NCBI RefSeq assembly: GCF_004359215.1
Contig: NC_090610.1
Coordinates: forward strand, 10,248,757-10,265,833
Source: Bremia lactucae
Taxonomy: Eukaryota > Oomycota > Peronosporomycetes > Peronosporales > Peronosporaceae
DNA: 17,077 nucleotides
Direction of reading: 5' to 3'
Part shown: piece after piece, positions 5,698 through 13,875 of the stretch
How the letters are laid out: each line of letters starts with the position of its first letter
Position numbering within the stretch: position 1 is the first letter of the stretch
The notes under the pieces: generated by a model
Told to the model about the DNA's origin: nothing
Seen by the model: only the letters and a program-made list of their open reading frames with translations
The model's database searches: none
Made by a program: the position numbers and the translations under genes

Positions 5698-6719
5698 ATG
5701 GCGACTAATAAGTCTGTACGCGTGGCCCGCGAGGCCGCAAAGCTGGCAGCTGCACGGATCAGTGCAGCTCTTGGTAATGCAAATGTTTCAGTAGACGCCA
5801 ATGCGTCTACTGCGGGGAATGCGTCACCTCCTGTTCCCATTTGAGGGGACTGGAACATACCATCTGTTGATGACATTGCAGGTGACGGTGACAAGTCACC
5901 TGCTACACCAATTGTAGGTGACTGAACCAAGTCACCGGCATCGCACGACTCAGTGTCTACAGTAAATGCCATCCAATCAATCAGGGCCGAGTCCGTTAAA
6001 CCTTTGGGTTCTAATGTGGCAACCAGAGAGATTATGACGAGATTGTTCGACTCGTCGGACCGGTGAGTCATCTGATGATGTCTCCGTGTGAGATGACCAC
6101 TCCGGTGACATTATTATGCGTCACTTGGAACTAAGTGGTCGCGAAGGAAGAGTGTTGCTGGTGGGGCTAGTTTGCTTCACCAAGAAAAAAGTATTTTTAG
6201 GGATCGCCCCAAGGGCCAAGTTAGCGTTAGCGTCAACATAAGCTTAAACAGGGGAGGGACCGCAATACGGTGCGGTTCGCTTCTGAAAAGAGGCTCAGGT
6301 CGCCCTCTAAGAATAGCCTTATTCGTTGGTCTGGTGTGACCAATGACCGATATCATATTCGGCTATTCGACTCATCCAGGCTTCACAAGCCTGGTGAGGA
6401 TGAGACATAATTCTTCTTCGATGCCTTTTTTCAGCAGCGGTTGTACACTTCTAAGCGAGCAAAGGATATCAAACCTTTGTTCCAAGCTTGGACAGCCTTT
6501 GTACAAAATGTACAAAACATACGCCGTGAGGTCTGGTTTGACAAGATTAATGCTTTCCGTAAACGTTTCGTGAAACGGATCGTAGTCGGTGCACGCTTAA
6601 AGTTGCGCCGTAAGTCTAGAGGATTCCTTGCCTCTCGTGGGGTGACTCATGCCCATGCTGTTTTAAGGGTGCAGGTGTTGCCCCCTAAGGAAGCATATTC
6701 TCTCAAAGATCCTCATTGA
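5698..6719 (+). pseudogene. Antisense reading frame of E4, about 340 codons, decayed
   Basis: The ATG at 5698-5700 has a favourable context (AACATGG). The frame opens with an alanine-rich, probably helical start (MATNKSVRVAREAAKLAA) and continues into an acidic Gly/Asp/Ser/Pro segment with two TGA codons. It switches frame near 6055, 6130 and 6280, and ends in a frame open from about 6408 to the TGA at 6717-6719. That tail is basic (KRAKDIKPLF, FRKRFVKRI, KLRRKSRG). It lies wholly between the chromodomain and 3' LTR of E4, on the opposite strand, and its end overlaps the end of pol by 57 bp. No known domain is recognised. A competing 132-codon minus-strand frame covers 5673-6071. I prefer the plus strand because of the ATG context, the coding-like tail and the same arrangement in E5. 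Confidence 0.55.
5789..5812. repeat. Perfect 10-bp hairpin, 4-nt loop
   Basis: CAGTAGACGC at 5789-5798 pairs with GCGTCTACTG at 5803-5812, inside the antisense reading frame of E4. Confidence 0.85.
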
Positions 6720-7037
6720 AGAATGCATGTTTCTATCGAGATGCGTCAAGGGATTGAGAACCTCCAATCCTTTACGAGCGCGGGAAGCGCACGTTCTCCG
6801 ATGGACCTTCTGTCGAGGAGAATGGGTCTCGTCGTACTGCAAGATGAGACCCGAAACGCCCAACATCAGTTGGGAACGAGGTTCCCAACTATCATGCGAA
6901 GTTGGATACCCTAGCCAACGAACGAGATAATTCGTTCCAAATCCCTTTTTCTCACGGTGGTTCGAGAAGCTTTCAACAAGAAAACGCTTCTCATCATTTA
7001 GATCGGGAGAAAGGGGTTCACCCCATTCGATCAACAT
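6663..7037 (-). pseudogene. E4 chromodomain and pol C-terminus
   Basis: The 124-codon minus-strand frame reads RFLVESFSNHREKKG, then TNYLVRWLGYPTSHDSWEPRSQLM and LILQYDETH. This is the chromodomain signature (beta strands, the VRWxGY and SWEP blocks, C-terminal helix). In chromoviruses this module at the integrase C-terminus binds modified histones and directs insertion. After it comes a basic tail to the stop at 6663-6665. The copy is the better preserved of the two chromodomains here; in E5 the Trp of the SWE block is a stop. Its last 57 bp overlap the convergent frame on the plus strand. Confidence 0.88.
6868..6890. repeat. Perfect 10-bp hairpin, 3-nt loop, inside the chromodomain
   Basis: AGTTGGGAAC at 6868-6877 pairs with GTTCCCAACT at 6881-6890. 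It falls on the codons of the conserved SWEPRSQL block. Confidence 0.85.
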
Positions 7038-7223
7038 CGTGATTTAGATTAAACCTTTTTTTAGGAATGATATTGGTCACGAGCGATCCTGTCGCCGCGA
7101 ATTAGCACTGACGGTAAAAAATGTTTTTCGTGACCAGTTGATAAATTGTGCGCAGGTTGCGACTGATCAACTGGGGAACGGAAGGACACATTAGTCCCTT
7201 TAAAACGAGCTGGTGACATCTCG
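7038..7223 (-). pseudogene. E4 linker between GPY/F and chromodomain
   Basis: Minus-strand sequence without a dominant frame. Proline/serine-rich patches such as DEMSPARFKGTN and FRSPVDQSQP (about 7215-7160) are read in one frame, and a shift follows before the chromodomain frame. Linkers of this kind are poorly conserved in chromoviral integrases. Confidence 0.55.
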
Positions 7224-7742
7224 TCAGAAGATCTCGATTGGAGGAAAGAGTGGATCGTCTGGTTCAAGAGAATTAGACTCTGTTCCGAAACAATAAAGCT
7301 TTGACTCGGAACCATCAGGCTTTGATGGATGCCCTTGACCGTTCCGGTGTAATCCGGAATCGAAAGAAGCCTCGTACCGATGGTACGGGCGGAGACGACA
7401 TAAAAATGTTGGATGCGGACGCAAACGACGATACAGCTCGATCGTGTACGCATTGCCTTTGCGATGTCGTACACGAAACGGGCAGATATATCTGGGTAAT
7501 AATTTAATACTGCCTACATTCGTCACTACATGTTTTGGTAGGTTTATCGTAGACAGAAGGACTAGGTCATCAACAATAAATGAAAGTATATTTGCTCTTC
7601 CATTTTTGTCAAACTTCCGTTTCTGTCGGGCCACCTCATCAGCGATAGAATTCGGTACGAAAGGGACCACTGCTTCTCTAGCCAACAGGAAATCAGCTAC
7701 TGACTCGGTCTTATTAATGTTTTCAGTGCGACCGGCTCGCAC
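7224..7742 (-). pseudogene. E4 integrase C-terminal GPY/F domain
   Basis: The 172-codon minus-strand frame begins in the post-core helix region (SVADFLLAREAVVPFV, IADEVARQKRKFDKNGRANI, also seen in E1). It continues through DDLVLLSTINLP and KLLPRYICPFRVRHRKGNAYTIEL to HPTFLCRLRPYHRYE. The Gly of the usual IGPF block is Cys here. This module follows the catalytic core in many Ty3/gypsy integrases and is thought to aid DNA binding and multimerisation. It lies upstream of the chromodomain as expected. It proves that E1 and E4 share a family and shows what E1 lost at 1658. Confidence 0.85.
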
Positions 7743-7803
7743 CGCAGAGATATCAATCTCTTCGCTATTGGAGTATCATCGTAATCATTAATAATAATGT
7801 TTT

Positions 7804-7826
7804 CGATGCTGAGTCTTTCAGCATCG
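7804..7826. repeat. Perfect 9-bp hairpin, 5-nt loop
   Basis: CGATGCTGA at 7804-7812 pairs with TCAGCATCG at 7818-7826, in the post-core linker of E4 integrase. Confidence 0.8.
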
Positions 7827-8209
7827 TTGTCAAGTCAGTGATAGAATTGTTATCATTACTGAATTTGTCTACTTCAATGTTACTTAAATCAACATTGGTA
7901 TCCTTCGCATTGACCTTAGCGCTAATGCGTGATGAGCAAGAGCTAAAAGGCTCTTTGCTCGAGCGAGTTCCCCCCCTGAATAAGAATTACTCTCAAACAG
8001 GGTAGGTATAGGTGGGTGGCGTAAGCCATTCACAGTGCATGCTTTGTAGATGCATGCACAAAACTGTTGATGGCAAATTCCACCATCGGCAATTACTCAC
8101 TCAAACTCTTAAAAGAGTGGACATATCCGCGAAGTATCTCTACAAGAATACGGTTTGCCCGCTCCGTCTGACCATCTGTTTTAGGATGATCAAAAGTTGA
8201 TATTTAATG

Positions 8210-8237
8210 ACTGTGTTCCAAATGATTCGAACACAGT
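8210..8237. repeat. Perfect 9-bp hairpin, 10-nt loop
   Basis: ACTGTGTTC at 8210-8218 pairs with GAACACAGT at 8229-8237, in the decayed E4 integrase core. Confidence 0.75.
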
Positions 8238-8470
8238 TTGTCAAAATTCCGCCGTGAATCTAGGGTCTCGTTCTGAGACCAGTTTGCGGTGTAACACATG
8301 GAGTCGAAATATCATGTCAACAAATACACGAGCACAGCCTTTGGCTGTGGTAGACTCCGGCACTGCAGTAAGGTGTATCGTTTTGCTGAAACAATCAACA
8401 AAAAATGAGAATACAATTATTCATATGTTCGTCGTCGGGAAATCCGAAGACGAAGTCCATGAATTCAGAT

Positions 8471-8794
8471 TGCAACGCTCTGCCGGAACAGGCAGATGCT
8501 GTAACGGAGCACGAGATGAAGCACTGGGCATCACCCGTTGACAAACTATGCAAGCACGTATGTACTTGCGGACGAAAGCATACTGGCGTGGCCAGTAGAA
8601 GTCGCAACATATTGTGAGATAGTCTCCTTACGTCCATGATGACCACTTGTTGGTACATCGTGGCACTCATGTATGATGCGTAAACGCATATCATTATGGG
8701 TGGGGATGACGACACGAGGTTTGTCGTTAGCAATGGCTGTGTAATACAGTGACCCATTGCGTGTTGTGAATCGATCTGTTGAGGATCTATACAA
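8471..8794 (-). pseudogene. E4 integrase N-terminal zinc-binding region
   Basis: The minus-strand frame from 8794 reads MYRSSTDRFTTRNGSLYYTAIAND, PRVVIPTHNDMRLRIIHECHDVPTSGHHGRKETISQY, then shifts. The His pair (HECHD and SGHHGR) is visible. The Cys part is present in another frame as CQRVMPSASSRAP (about 8540-8490). The sequence parallels E1 496-800. It is joined directly to the RT connection at about 8790 with the whole RNase H missing. Confidence 0.78.
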
Positions 8795-9173
8795 TCTTGG
8801 TCAACAATCGCCAGGATTGGCGGATGCATCAAGCTTGCTAATATCCTCAAAAGAACGCTGACAATCTGCGTTCCATGAGCACTTAACATTTTTTTCAACA
8901 AAGAAGAAATCATAAACTATCATTTCGGCGTGATTGCGTAAGTACTCGTGCAGGGACGCTGCTAAGCCGAGGAACTTCTTAAGTCCCTTTACATCGGCTG
9001 GCACAGGCCAATTTGTGATCGCCTTGATATTTTCGAATCCGGGCGTACACCGTGTTTCTTCACGATGAACCCAAGAAGTGGTACTACGCTTGCGGCGAAT
9101 TTACACTATTTGAAAAATGCATACAACTTGTGCTTACGCATAAGTGTAAGAATATTTCGAACGTGGGTACGAT
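8795..9173 (-). pseudogene. E4 RT thumb/connection segment
   Basis: The minus strand carries HVRNILTLMRKHKLYAFF, a stop, then LLGFIVKKHGVRPDS, NWPVPADVKGLKKFLGLAASLHEYLRNHAEM, WNADCQRSFEDI and PILAIVDQD, the last two in different frames. It corresponds to E2 3520-3880. At the high-coordinate side it breaks at about 9173, after CGAACGTG, where plus-strand RT sequence begins. At the low side it runs straight into integrase, skipping RNase H. Confidence 0.8.
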
Positions 9174-9625
9174 GTACTAGCAATTTGGCTTTCCATTTGC
9201 CTATGGATAAAGGCGCTCGACACGAAACAGACCTGATATCAGGTTCGAAATACTGTGTCATGAAGCAATGGCCATTGCCTCGTTAACAAGTAATAGCGAT
9301 CGACAAATTCTCTGCCGATCTCTTAGCAGCAAGCCATGTAAAGAATAAACTTTTCCACATAGCTCTCCGACTTTCTGTGTGCGTTAAGCAACAGGAGGAT
9401 GGCGGAATGTGCATGCATTCAATAAATTGAACGCTGCAACGGTAACGGCTCAAACACCGATACTACGAAAAGTTGTATTTCATCGATGGTATGTCAAAGA
9501 GTATTATCTTATCGTCAATGGGTCTGATGGATGGATTCTATCAAATCTTTATGTGCATACAAAATATCCCGTTCACAGCAGTAAGCATACCAAGGGTTAT
9601 TATATGGGAGATGACAACTGCGTGG
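9174..9625 (+). pseudogene. RT N-terminal (finger/palm) segment in reverse orientation
   Basis: The plus strand reads DKGARHETDLISGSKYCVMKQWPLPR, a stop, then ADLLAASHVK, INKLNAATVTAQTPILRK, then shifted frames with GFYQIFM and NIPFTAVSIPR ahead of a fading WEW-type block near 9600. This is the first half of RT, matching E5 12990-13420. It is on the opposite strand to the E4 RT pieces on both sides, so it is an inverted or foreign insert. It stops where the palm motif should begin. Confidence 0.75.
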
Positions 9626-9825
9626 ATAATATTCGGTCGGCAATAGTATATTTTCTGAGAACGAACGGGTTCTCAGCAGCTCATCGATAGACAAAAAATT
9701 TCTAGATGAGAAGACTCGGATGAACGTCTTACGTCCCAATTCTGGGAGTCTTTGAAGACAAACCCTTTTTATAAGATTTTAATAAAATTTAAAAATATCG
9801 TTCTGAATCAGTACCGCACGAGCTG
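9626..9825. other. Unassigned stretch between RT fragments
   Basis: No convincing coding pattern. It contains a perfect 8-bp hairpin at 9655-9676 (CTGAGAAC/GTTCTCAG, loop 6) and an AT-rich run near 9770-9800. It is probably mutated element sequence around the rearrangement breakpoints. Confidence 0.4.
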
Positions 9826-9989
9826 ATGACCATGCTATGGCCGAAGACATCATGAAAATAACTCAATGCGAAATTTCGCTCCGATCTCAACAGATTGGTA
9901 TCGCATCTGTTAATTGTCGCAGAAACATTTCTAAGTCCCTGTAGCGTGACTGACAAGTATGCAGATCTGCTTGACTTTTCCACTACGAA
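9826..9989 (-). pseudogene. E4 RT palm fragment with damaged active site
   Basis: On the minus strand TLQGLRNVSATINRCDTNLLRSERNFALSYFHDVFGHS can be read in pieces. It matches E2 (QGLRNAPAKFNKCVTNLL and SYFDDVFVHS). The first catalytic Asp of YFDD is His. Upstream it is cut by the start of LTR-A of E5 at 9990, which appears to have inserted into E4 pol. The 5' part of E4 is not seen. Confidence 0.7.
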
Positions 9990-10532
9990 TGTAATGTGGC
10001 ACACATCGGTTAGAGAGCCGATGTTGTGGTACATTTGCTTTATTGGTAAAATACCCTTTTATTTAATTTCGAATAGTTAGTTACTTAAATCCCATTTTTT
10101 GGGGGTAATAAATGTGGTCGTCGCCAGATATAAATCTGGCGGCCAAAATCTATATTAAATTAGCTAGGGTAAGGTTTTAAAATTTCAATAATTAGATAAA
10201 ATTCACTTCCCCTTTTGATAATAAAGCGTTAAGTGCCTTCCTAAGGCTTGCGCATTGATATGTAAGAGATAGAAGCCTTTCTAAGGTATATTCTCTTTAG
10301 CAATAGTTGCCACTTGGTTCTGCGACCCCCTAAATCCCTTGAACTATGATTCCTTAAGCTTTAACAGCTTGTACGACTCCCTATGTTGTTAAACTCATTA
10401 ATTCAATGGAACTAAGTGACTCTCTGAGTCTGAAAGTCTCCCTCTGGATTTTAGGAGCGAGGTAGCTCCGCTGCAGGTGTTAGCACTCGTAGTCAATCTA
10501 CGCCTGAGTCGCTACAAGACTAAGCCCTTACA
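9990..10532 (+). repeat. 5' LTR of E5 (LTR-A)
   Basis: It starts TGTAATGTGGCACACATCGG at 9990. The first 120 bases align with the 3' LTR at 16958-17077 with about a dozen differences counted by eye, and the whole aligns with the E2 copy at 4580-5115. Internal landmarks are a TACCCTTTTAT block near 10050, the hairpin at 10122-10141 and CTTCCTAAGGCTTGCGCATTGAT near 10238. The right boundary is provisional. TTACA at 10528-10532 mirrors the TGTAA start but leaves only three bases before the gag ATG, and no primer-binding site complementary to a familiar tRNA 3' end is obvious. Confidence 0.8.
10122..10141. repeat. Hairpin conserved in LTR-A
   Basis: CGCCAGAT at 10122-10129 pairs with ATCTGGCG at 10134-10141. 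The E2 LTR-A keeps the core of this stem (4974-4989) despite changes in the loop, which hints at selection on structure or a binding site. Confidence 0.7.
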
Positions 10533-10535
10533 AAA

Positions 10536-11333
10536 ATGGAAGAGGTTCCAGAATTGTCAGAAGCGCAACGCGCCGTTTTTGACAAGCTCAAAGCCTTATT
10601 TGGGCTTGAGCACGTGTAATTTATTATCTTCCAGGGACCAGAGGTCCTGCATGCAAGACTTGAAGCCTTCATGCGGTACGAAGCCTCCCTGATCAGTCAG
10701 ATACAGGACCATTTAATGGCATCTATGCCAACCCAGTACATATACGTACCTGGCTCAGAGCCGAGGGTGAGCTAAAAACATTTGAGGGAAAAGAGGGAGA
10801 AATCTCCCTTTTTGAACGAAGCAGATGGAAATTTCCATTGATTCCGCCTTTTTCTTAACAGAACGGCAAAAGGTGGCAATGGCCATTTCCAAACTTGGAG
10901 GTAGAGCCATGGAGTTGGCACTATAGTGCAGCACGTCCATAAACGACGCTTTTCCCTAATGAGATTCGCTGAACCAGCAAATGACCAGCAGGTTTGCATC
11001 GCCTGATCAGACCTTTCGCGTGCGAGCACGGCTCCTAGAGACTCGACAGGGTAAAAGAACCCTATAGGACTTTGTCCAGGAGTTGAGAACTCTCATTGCA
11101 TCTATGCATCAAGACCCGGTGCAAGAATCAATTGTAAAGACCATCTTTATGGGGTGTCTCAATGAGGGCGTTGCCCGGACAGAATTGTTCCGATCTCATC
11201 CGGCTACGTTCGAAGAGGCAGTTGCCATAGCGCGACGCGCCGAGTTTGACTTTAAGTCTGTTCGGGTTAGCACGCCTGTCTACCGAACAAGCTTTTCGAG
11301 CACATGGGTTCCATCTAATAGAGCGGAACCTTA
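10536..11333 (+). pseudogene. E5 gag, family A
   Basis: The ATG at 10536 (context AAAATGG) begins MEEVPELSEAQRAVFDKLKALFG. After a shift near 10605 the Gag core can be followed: DQSDTGPFNGIYANP, FLTERQKVAMAISKLGGRAMELAL, SINDAFP, MTSRFASPDQTFRVRARLLETRQGKR and DFVQELRTLIASMHQDP. It continues through GCLNEGVARTELFRSHPATFEEAVAIARRAEFDFKS to 11333. This is the retrotransposon Gag capsid fold that packages the element RNA. Damage visible: a frameshift around 10610, one base missing near 10800 relative to E2, and stops at about 10925, 10957-10962, 11066 and 11331. From about 10860 on it stays in one frame. Confidence 0.85.
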
Positions 11334-11600
11334 GAGAGTCCGAATGACCTCATATAGGATGGATTTAAGCCTCGTTGAGGAAGGAGAAGAGGCTCTATAA
11401 GCTGTGGAACAGCATAAGACCATCCGTAGATATTATATATGCGAAAGCACGAAACATTTGCGCCCTGCCTGCCCTCTTCGACATTCGCGTAAAGCTCGAA
11501 AGATTTCCAGCTCCGACCAATACCAGAGATCTAGTACGGTGCGGGAAAACGTCGATACCCAGTAGGTGCGGGGCGCCCTACTAGGAAGACCTAGGCTCTG
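11334..11600 (+). pseudogene. E5 gag C-terminus with damaged CCHC zinc knuckle
   Basis: The same frame as the Gag core continues past the stop at 11331. At 11431-11472 it shows the spacing of a nucleocapsid zinc knuckle (x2, x4, x4) in YYICESTKHLRPAC. The last three ligands (Cys, His, Cys) are present, but the first position is Tyr, as expected from a TGT to TAT change. The knuckle binds genomic RNA. A basic stretch (RHSRKARK) follows. Further stops lie near 11398 and 11560. Confidence 0.7.
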
Positions 11601-12197
11601 TTGAACCTCAAGGAGGTGAGAGTAAACAGAACCTAGCCTTCATTAGCTCAGTGCTCAATGGCACGGGGCGAGAGTACAAGCCTGACTTGCTAGTCGCTCA
11701 AGCGACTGTAAAGGGCTTTGATAAGCCGTGGTCAATTTTAATTGACTCAGGAGCGTCTTGCACGACGCCTTTTTCTTGAAGTAAGTCAACAATAAGTTGA
11801 GGCTCATAGAGCGCATGAAGGCGATTCAATCATGTTAGCTTTGCGACTGGGACTCGTGTCACTGTTCCCAAAGTTCCATTAAACTTAGGTATAAAGTTTC
11901 TGGACTTTGACAGTATGGAACGCTGTCTCGTCCTTGATTTAAATTCGAGATATGATCTCATCCTTGGCTATGGACTGGAGTAAACACGACGAGCCAGGGA
12001 TTGATTGCAGGTCTAAGACCTTAGGCGCCACACGCAATTTTCCTAGCAACGTTTTGAAGAGTCATGAACCCACCTTCGCTAGGCAACAAAAGCGCTATTG
12101 GCGTGGATCATTGAATGAGTCTGTCAGCGTTTTAGACATTGGCATGTCTGAGTTAACAAATGCTAATGTTAAGAACATTAATTCTGAGCCTGACTAA
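11601..12197 (+). pseudogene. E5 aspartic protease region
   Basis: In one frame, FISSVLNGTGREYKPDLLV is followed by FDKPWSILIDSGASC at about 11720-11760. The D-S-G of retropepsin-type proteases is at 11744-11752. After a TGA near 11777, frames with KAHEGDS-like, SRYDLI and MDWSKHDEPGIDCRSKTLG segments follow. The latter lies in the open frame 11952-12197, which ends with ELTNANVKNINSEPD. The protease matures the Gag-Pol polyprotein. The active-site Asp is intact, but the body has several stops and shifts between 11777 and 11952. Confidence 0.75.
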
Positions 12198-12800
12198 GCA
12201 GAAATAAGTGGAACGGCACGTACTCCGTCGAGTAACACTCGTTGTAATAACGATTCACTAAATGCTAAAAGCATTGTTGGCCTAAGGCCGAATCATAAAG
12301 GGTGCAGTATCAGTGAGATACGTGGAGTGGCACGTCTAAGTCCACCGAGTATGGTCGGCCGAAGTGGCCACATAATGAGTGTCAATAGTAACACTATTGG
12401 CGGTTTGCGAGGGTATTTGGGACAAACCTTTCTAATGCACGTAAAGCGACACGTAAGCGTTCGCTGGATAAGGAGGTTGATGTACCTAACTCCTTGTCGG
12501 ATGTCAAATTAGACACCATGTCTTGTATAGAACCAATACAGGCTGGAAAATCCGGGGACGTGAATGTCTCGGCCTCTTAGAGGCGTATTGTCTCCACTCC
12601 ATGACAGGATGGACACGAAGCGTGTATACCCTCACCAAGTTATATGAATGAGCAATTACATACGCTTATAAATGGCGTAACCGGTAACATTGAGGGGAAA
12701 GTTAGCCTTGCGGCAATCCCCTCGTGACATGCTCTTTTAGAGCTAGACGAAATGTATATTGATGAGTGCGATGAGCCTTAAAAGCTGGTGACTTATCTGA
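12198..12800 (+). pseudogene. E5 protease-RT linker
   Basis: No conserved domain. Coding-like pieces remain, among them GVARLSPPSMVGRSGH in the open frame 12327-12512, an [10 protein letters not shown] block near 12748 and [11 protein letters not shown] just before RT. Linkers of this length between protease and RT are variable in oomycete-type gypsy elements. A 7-bp perfect hairpin (CAATAGT/ACTATTG) is at 12383-12399. Confidence 0.5.
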
Positions 12801-13875
12801 AATGGTGGTCATTCGACCTATGGTTAGATTAAACTCATCGTCACTTCTCGACGAAGCTGTTCTGGATGACACAGAAGCTGCACTTAGTGCGCTAAGTGGG
12901 GCATCGATCCTTAAAGATCCTACGGATCCCTTTTATTCCTTAATTAAGGAATTCCTAGATATAGTATGTAATAACCCACCATCTGTTTTACCTCCGGATA
13001 GAGGTGTTCGTCATGAAATTGACTTAGTTCCGGGAACCAAATATTGTGTCACAAGACAATGGCCTTTACCAAGGGAGCAGTGTGACGTCATTGACAATTT
13101 CTTTCGTGCTAAGCACGAGGCTGGAATGCTACGAGAGAGCAAATCTTCTCATTAGACACAGACAGTTTGTGTCAAAAAGCCAAATGGTAAATGGCGCATT
13201 GTACATGCTTATAATAAGCTTCATGCTGCCACTATACCAGCACAAACCCCCATTCCAAGAAAGGATGTTCTTCAGAACAATATAGTGGGATGTACAATGT
13301 ACAGTGCATTGGACTTAGTCGATAGTTACTACCAATTGCTCATGCGAGCTAGTGATATCCCGCTTACAGCGGCTAGCACCCCAAGCGGCATGTTATGGGA
13401 GTGGCTGGTTATGCCACAAGGGCTTTCCAAAGCCCCGGCAACATTTAATCGTCTAGTGACGCAGCTGTTTCGCCCTCATCAAGATTATACACAGACTTAT
13501 TTCAATGTCATTTTTGTCCATAGTCGTGCGGAGAAGGGTCGGTCGGATATGGAAAACCATTTTGACCATTAGCCAGCAGTGCTCGAGTGTATACGCACAA
13601 ATAAATTGTATGCCAATGCATCTAAATGCATTTTTGACAAATACAAAATTTCTTTTTTAAGATGCTTCATTGGAAAGCGAGGCCTTAGAGCGGATCCCAC
13701 TACGGTAAAAGCCATAGTAGATTGGCCAGTTCCTAAGAACCAAAAGGATTTGCGTAAGTGGTTGGGTCTCGCCAATTACTTACACAAATATAGCAAAAAT
13801 TACGCTGATATGGCTAGGCCACTATTAATCTCCTTAAATAGGAAACAGAATGGTGCTGGACGAGCGCCGAAATAA
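12801..13875 (+). pseudogene. E5 reverse transcriptase, family A
   Basis: A single frame runs from 12802 to 13875, interrupted only by TAG at 13153 and 13570. In order: [90 protein letters not shown], the palm motif, KLYANASKCIF, GKRGLRADPTTVKAI and KDLRKWLGLANYLHKY. This is a full-length RT from fingers to connection. The catalytic motif, YFDD in the family, is YFNV here (about 13498-13509), so both active-site aspartates are lost. RT makes the element cDNA. There are few stops and no frameshift in over 1 kb, which suggests it decayed later than the family B copies, yet it cannot polymerise. Confidence 0.92.
12935..12952. repeat. Perfect 18-bp palindrome
   Basis: ATTCCTTAATTAAGGAAT has two-fold symmetry with no loop. 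It lies at the start of E5 RT, in codons for YSLIKEF. Confidence 0.85.

Larger units (their letters stand above)
7743..8470 (-). pseudogene. E4 integrase catalytic core, strongly decayed
   Basis: The minus strand from about 8470 gives MDFVFGFPDDEHMNN with the first catalytic Asp, then breaks. The second motif reads VSERDPRF, so the catalytic Asp has become Glu (codon at 8273-8271). The third block (GQTERANRILVEILRGY, about 8165-8115) keeps its Glu. MVEFAINSFVHASTKH follows near 8085-8035. A seven-G run near 7970 (read on the minus strand) sits where E1 has eight. Several frameshifts separate the blocks, so the protein could not work. Confidence 0.75.

Noticed and set aside
5673..6071. 132-codon minus-strand open frame after E4 pol
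   Set aside because: Open but low in complexity, lies beyond the pol stop and does not continue upstream. The plus-strand reading with its ATG and basic tail fits better. Kept as the main alternative in the feature entry.
6240..6260. GGGGAGGGACCG as a possible second polypurine tract on the plus strand
   Set aside because: No LTR-like TG start follows and it lies inside the antisense frame.
7301..7791. Plus-strand frames opposite the E4 GPY/F domain
   Set aside because: Opposite the clear minus-strand KLLPRYI to RLRPYH sequence, so shadows. I considered a second antisense gene here but saw no start context or composition to support it.
9409..9690. 93-codon plus-strand frame with apparent new protein
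   Set aside because: Its start is RT (NKLNAATVTAQTPI); the rest is an out-of-frame reading of RT sequence that gives GFYQ and PFTAVS in the adjacent frame.
10755..11029. Overlapping minus-strand frames over E5 gag
   Set aside because: The plus strand shows conserved Gag motifs also seen in E2; the minus frames have no family pattern.
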